DNA from: Nitriliruptorales bacterium
Lineage (GTDB): Bacteria > Actinomycetota > Nitriliruptoria > Euzebyales > Egibacteraceae
Assembly (NCBI GenBank): GCA_007133145.1
Contig: SLNF01000188.1
Coordinates: 1 to 24,822, forward strand
Length of the DNA: 24,822 bases
Direction: 5' to 3'
Of the stretch, positions 22,438 through 24,822 are shown one piece after another. The position numbers were made by a program, and so were the translations under genes. The notes under the pieces are model-generated. The model ran no database searches and was not told the DNA's origin. It worked only from the letters and a program-made list of their open reading frames with translations. Each line of letters begins with the position of its first letter. Positions within the stretch are counted from its first letter, which is position 1.

Positions 22438-23165
22438 GCCGTGCCGACCACCGTCCCGTCGACACCCTGCGTCCGACCACGATCGAGACCGGCGCGCAGG
22501 CCTTCCCCGCTGGATCGGTCCTCATCTCTGCGGGCCTGACGCGGGTGCTCTGCGCGGCGAGCGTCGCCGAGGACGTCCCCCGGTGGCGCCGGGGGCAGGG
22601 ACTGGGGTGGGTCACCGCGGAGTACGCGATGCTGCCGAGCGCGACCTCTGAGCGCACCCCCCGGGAGGCCGTGCGCGGCCGGCTCGGTGGGCGCACCCAC
22701 GAGATCCAGCGGCTCATCGGCCGCAGCCTGCGTTCCTGCATCGACCTCGGCGACCTCGGGGAGCGCACGATCACCGTCGACTGCGACGTCATCCAGGCCG
22801 ACGGAGGCACGCGCACCGCGGCGATCACCGGCGGCTGGGTGGCACTGCGGCTTGCGCTCGATGCACTCGTGGAGAGCGGGGCGCTGCCGCGGCCGCCGCG
22901 CCTTGCGCCGCTCGCCGCGGTCAGCGTCGGCATCGTCGATGGTGAGCCCCGCCTCGACCTCGACTACGTCGAGGACGCCGCAGCCACCGTCGACATGAAC
23001 GTCGTGATGACCGGCGATGGCCGCTTCGTCGAGGTCCAGGGCACCGCCGAGGAGTCGGCCTTCAGCCGTGCCGAGCACGACGCGCTGCTCGATCTCGCCG
23101 CCATCGGCTGCGCGGTGCTCATCGAACACCAGGAAGCCGCGCTGGCCGGGGTGGACGCCCGATGA
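22434..23165 (+). CDS. rph: Ribonuclease PH
   Basis: A 243-residue phosphorolytic 3'-5' exoribonuclease that trims tRNA 3' ends. Family landmarks are RPTTIETG near the N-terminus, WVTAEYAMLP, GRTHEIQRLIGRSLR, TITVDCDVIQADGGTR (the phosphate and catalytic region) and VDMNVVMTGDGRFVEVQGTAE. Length is normal. The GTG start overlaps the previous stop (GTGA), and its own stop overlaps the next start (ATGA), so it is translated as part of the coupled run murI-MBL-rph-rdgB. Confidence 0.97.
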   Translation: MSRADHRPVDTLRPTTIETGAQAFPAGSVLISAGLTRVLCAASVAEDVPRWRRGQGLGWVTAEYAMLPSATSERTPREAVRGRLGGRTHEIQRLIGRSLRSCIDLGDLGERTITVDCDVIQADGGTRTAAITGGWVALRLALDALVESGALPRPPRLAPLAAVSVGIVDGEPRLDLDYVEDAAATVDMNVVMTGDGRFVEVQGTAEESAFSRAEHDALLDLAAIGCAVLIEHQEAALAGVDAR

Positions 23166-23752
23166 CCCCGATGCTCGTCCTCTCCACACGCAACCGCCAT
23201 AAGGTCGCCGAGCTCGAGCGCATCCTCGACGGCATCGCCGTCGAGGTCGTCAGCGCACTCGACCTCGAGCTTCCCGAGGTCGCCGAGACTGGTTCGACGT
23301 TCGCCGAGAACGCCATGCTCAAGGCCCGCGCAGGGTTCGCCGCGACCGGTTTGGCCTGCCTCGCCGACGACTCCGGCATCGTCGTCGATGCTCTCGGCGG
23401 GGAGCCCGGGGTGGACTCGGCGCTCTACGCCGGCACCCACGGTGATGACGACGCCAACCTCGCGCTCCTCGTCGAGCGGATGGCCGGGGTGCCCGACCGC
23501 GCCGCGCGCTTCGTCTGCGCTGCCGCGCTCGCCGGTCCCGGGGTCGAGCACATAGAGGAAGGGACGCTCGAGGGCGTGCTCGCTGAGACCCCGCGCGGGG
23601 ACGGCGGGTTCGGCTACGACCCGATCCTCGTGCCCCTCGGCGAGGAGCGCACCTGCGCGGAGCTCGCGCCGGAGGAGAAGGATGCGATCAGCCACCGCGG
23701 CAAGGCGTTCCGCGCGATGCGGCCGTGGATCGCCCGCCTCGTCGCCCGCTGA
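23162..23752 (+). CDS. rdgB: RdgB/HAM1 family non-canonical purine NTP pyrophosphatase
   Basis: A 196-residue enzyme that hydrolyses ITP, XTP and dITP to monophosphates, keeping deaminated purines out of nucleic acids. Motifs: STRNRHKVAEL (8-18, the SxNxxK-type substrate loop), TFAENAMLKAR, LADDSGIVVDALGG (the catalytic aspartates), GGFGYDPIL and ISHRGKAFRAM near the end. One small difference is SALYAG where many bacterial homologues have SARYAG. It is the last gene of the coupled run and converges on the hemerythrin-like gene with only 21 bp between. Confidence 0.96.
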   Translation: MTPMLVLSTRNRHKVAELERILDGIAVEVVSALDLELPEVAETGSTFAENAMLKARAGFAATGLACLADDSGIVVDALGGEPGVDSALYAGTHGDDDANLALLVERMAGVPDRAARFVCAAALAGPGVEHIEEGTLEGVLAETPRGDGGFGYDPILVPLGEERTCAELAPEEKDAISHRGKAFRAMRPWIARLVAR

Positions 23753-23773
23753 GCGACCTCCCGGACGCTGGGG

Positions 23774-24238
23774 TCAGTCCCCGACGCCGATGTCGACGGC
23801 GTAGGCCTCGTAGACGAGGTCGGCGGCGCGCTGGCGGTGCTGCGAGAGCCGTCCAAGCAGGCCGGTGATCTGGGAACGCACCTCGCAGCCCTCCTCCTCG
23901 GTGCCCTCGCGCGTGAGCGTGCGCACCTCCCGCAGGAGCTCGCTGATGAGCGCGGAGATCTCGATGTGCTCCTCGGCGAGGCGGCGGATCGCGTGGTCGA
24001 GTCGCGGCGCGGCCTCGAGGACCGAGGCGAAGAGGCCGTCGGGGGCCTCCACGGCCGCACAGTGGTGCTCGAAGCCCGAAGAGAGGTCGACGAGTGCGTC
24101 GTGGACCTCGCTACCCCACGCGTTGACGCGGCCCGGCAGGGGGTGCGACACCGCGTGCTCGAGCGCGGTCATGTGCCGCCACAGGTCCGCGCGCTGCGCG
24201 CGCGCCGTCGAGAGGGCGGCAGGGGACGCCTCGGTCAT
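23774..24238 (-). CDS. Hemerythrin-like (HHE) domain protein
   Basis: A 154-residue, all-alpha protein. Histidines and acidic residues are spaced as in a four-helix HHE bundle: a first helix with HDALVDLSSGFEHH (His46, His58/59), a second with LDHAIRRLAEEHIEI (His82, His91) and a last with LSQHRQRAADLVYEAY (His134), ending in VDIGVGD, a tail I associate with a group of short hemerythrin-like proteins. It would bind a metal, probably di-iron, but its role (oxygen, NO or redox sensing) is not readable. Start ATG 24236-24238 has GGAGGT 7 nt upstream. The adjacent ATG 24239-24241 is also possible. It is a single gene convergent with rdgB. Confidence 0.75.
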   Translation of the reverse strand: MTEASPAALSTARAQRADLWRHMTALEHAVSHPLPGRVNAWGSEVHDALVDLSSGFEHHCAAVEAPDGLFASVLEAAPRLDHAIRRLAEEHIEISALISELLREVRTLTREGTEEEGCEVRSQITGLLGRLSQHRQRAADLVYEAYAVDIGVGD

Positions 24239-24241
24239 CAT

Positions 24242-24645
24242 CGTGACCTCCACATCGAGGGGACGAACCGGCATCGTCGCAGATTCCGCCGGGCTTGTCC
24301 TGCCCGCGGCTCCTTCGCTCTGCGGTGCAGCGCGGACGGGCCCGTGCCGGGAGGGCCGCGACGTTCGGCGGTTCTGGAGGGTGGCGTGGGGTGTGCGAGA
24401 GTGCCTTGGCCCCGGGGGTGGCGGTGTCGTCGCAGTCTTCCGGCGCTGTGGCGAGGGGCGTGCTCTGGGCGAGCAGCGATTCGAAGCTGACGCGTGCTGT
24501 CGGGGCAGCGCCATGGCGGGTGTTGGTGTGGCGGGTGGCTCCGGGTTGGAGGCCCATCCGGTGGGGGTCACGCTGCCGGGTCCGCGGTGCTGCCGCGGCC
24601 GTCACCTCCACCGCCAAAGAAATTCACACGATCTATCGAAAACCC
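24242..24645. other. Gene-free stretch of about 400 bp
   Basis: Between the hemerythrin-like gene and the promoter at 24646 I find no convincing gene on either strand. Open frames here lack homology-like sequence. The last 30 bp (24616-24645) become AT-rich and probably belong to the promoter region. Confidence 0.6.
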
Positions 24646-24674
24646 TTGACAGCCACCGTCATACGGGGCATACT
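24646..24674 (+). promoter_or_regulatory. Consensus-like sigma-70 promoter
   Basis: TTGACA (24646-24651), a 17-bp spacer, and CATACT (24669-24674) form the best -35/-10 pair in the window, after an AT-rich stretch. Transcription should start around 24681, at the ATG of the partial gene. Confidence 0.75.
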
Positions 24675-24690
24675 TCGAACATGCATTCGA
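24675..24690 (+). promoter_or_regulatory. LexA-type SOS box overlapping the promoter start region
   Basis: TCGAACATGCATTCGA matches the actinobacterial SOS box TCGAAC-N4-GTTCGA at 11 of 12 specified positions (A for G in the right half). It abuts the -10 and covers the expected transcription start, the normal place for LexA repression. Confidence 0.7.
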
Positions 24691-24822
24691 CAGCACAGCG
24701 GAGCCGGCGCCACCCCCACCCCACCAGCTGCCACCACCCCCACACACCCACCGCCGCCGCGGTGATCCTCGCCGGCGAAGACCGTGCCGGCTATCGCGCC
24801 GCCGACGACGACGGCGCCACCA
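24681..24822 (+). CDS. 5' end of an unidentified, probably SOS-controlled gene (cut by window)
   Basis: An open frame runs from ATG 24681 to the window end (47 codons). If used, this start would be leaderless, since it coincides with the expected transcription start. The first about 24 residues are unusually rich in His, Pro, Ser, Thr and Arg, so the true start may instead be the in-frame GTG at 24762, after which the sequence (VILAGEDRAGYRAADDDGAT) looks more like ordinary protein. The product cannot be identified from this fragment. SOS-controlled actinobacterial genes include DNA repair genes and the 13E12-type HNH (DUF222) genes, so those are candidates only by context. Confidence 0.45.
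   Translation, partial: MHSTAQRSRRHPHPTSCHHPHTPTAAAVILAGEDRAGYRAADDDGAT

Noticed and set aside
24681..24822. Naming the terminal gene as a 13E12/DUF222 HNH endonuclease
   Set aside because: The SOS box fits such genes, but the 47 visible codons show no DUF222 or HNH motif, so the identity is left open.

Overview
The window is very GC-rich bacterial DNA with dense, short-spaced genes, GTG as well as ATG starts, 4-nt ATGA/GTGA gene overlaps and -10 boxes of the TANNNT type placed just upstream of start codons. Together with the mec-cysM-murI-MBL-rph-rdgB gene order (familiar from mycobacteria), this points to a high-GC actinobacterium. A compatible-solute uptake pair hints at osmotic stress, and a deep-branching or halotolerant lineage such as Nitriliruptoria is possible, but that is a guess. 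I saw no tRNA, rRNA, insertion sequence, prophage or CRISPR array.

Layout. (1) 1-1032, minus strand: 5' three quarters of gcvT behind a tandem glycine riboswitch. (2) 1188-5574, minus strand: a membrane-anchored YVTN beta-propeller protein and a tldD-tldE protease pair whose 110-nt gap holds a strong RNA hairpin. (3) 5769-7560, plus strand: a winged-helix DUF2087 regulator and a PLP enzyme of the cysteine-desulfurase-like VC1184 subfamily. (4) 7604-11423, minus strand: exonuclease III, then a BCCT betaine carrier translationally coupled to a glycine-betaine-binding lipoprotein. (5) 11424-12976: a repeat-bearing spacer, an acidic-linker lipoprotein (minus) and an AT-rich divergent promoter island. 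(6) 12977-15206, plus strand: a bacterial release-factor-like (baeRF) protein and a short-chain dehydrogenase. (7) 15213-18503, mostly minus strand: a site-2 protease with CBS domains coupled to a CrtL-type lycopene cyclase, a small unknown plus-strand gene and a four-helix membrane protein. (8) 18706-23752, plus strand: MarR regulator, JAMM protease (Mec-like), CysM, MurI, metallo-beta-lactamase-fold protein, RNase PH and RdgB, most of them tightly packed. (9) 23774-24822: a hemerythrin-like protein (minus), a 440-bp gap, and a consensus promoter overlapped by a LexA-type SOS box in front of a gene cut by the window end.

The most noteworthy points are the coupling of a secondary (BCCT) transporter with a solute-binding lipoprotein and no ABC permease or ATPase beside it; the Mec/CysM cysteine pathway without its sulfur carrier CysO in between; repeated signs of leaderless transcription; and the SOS promoter at the right end. 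Most other genes are ordinary housekeeping functions.
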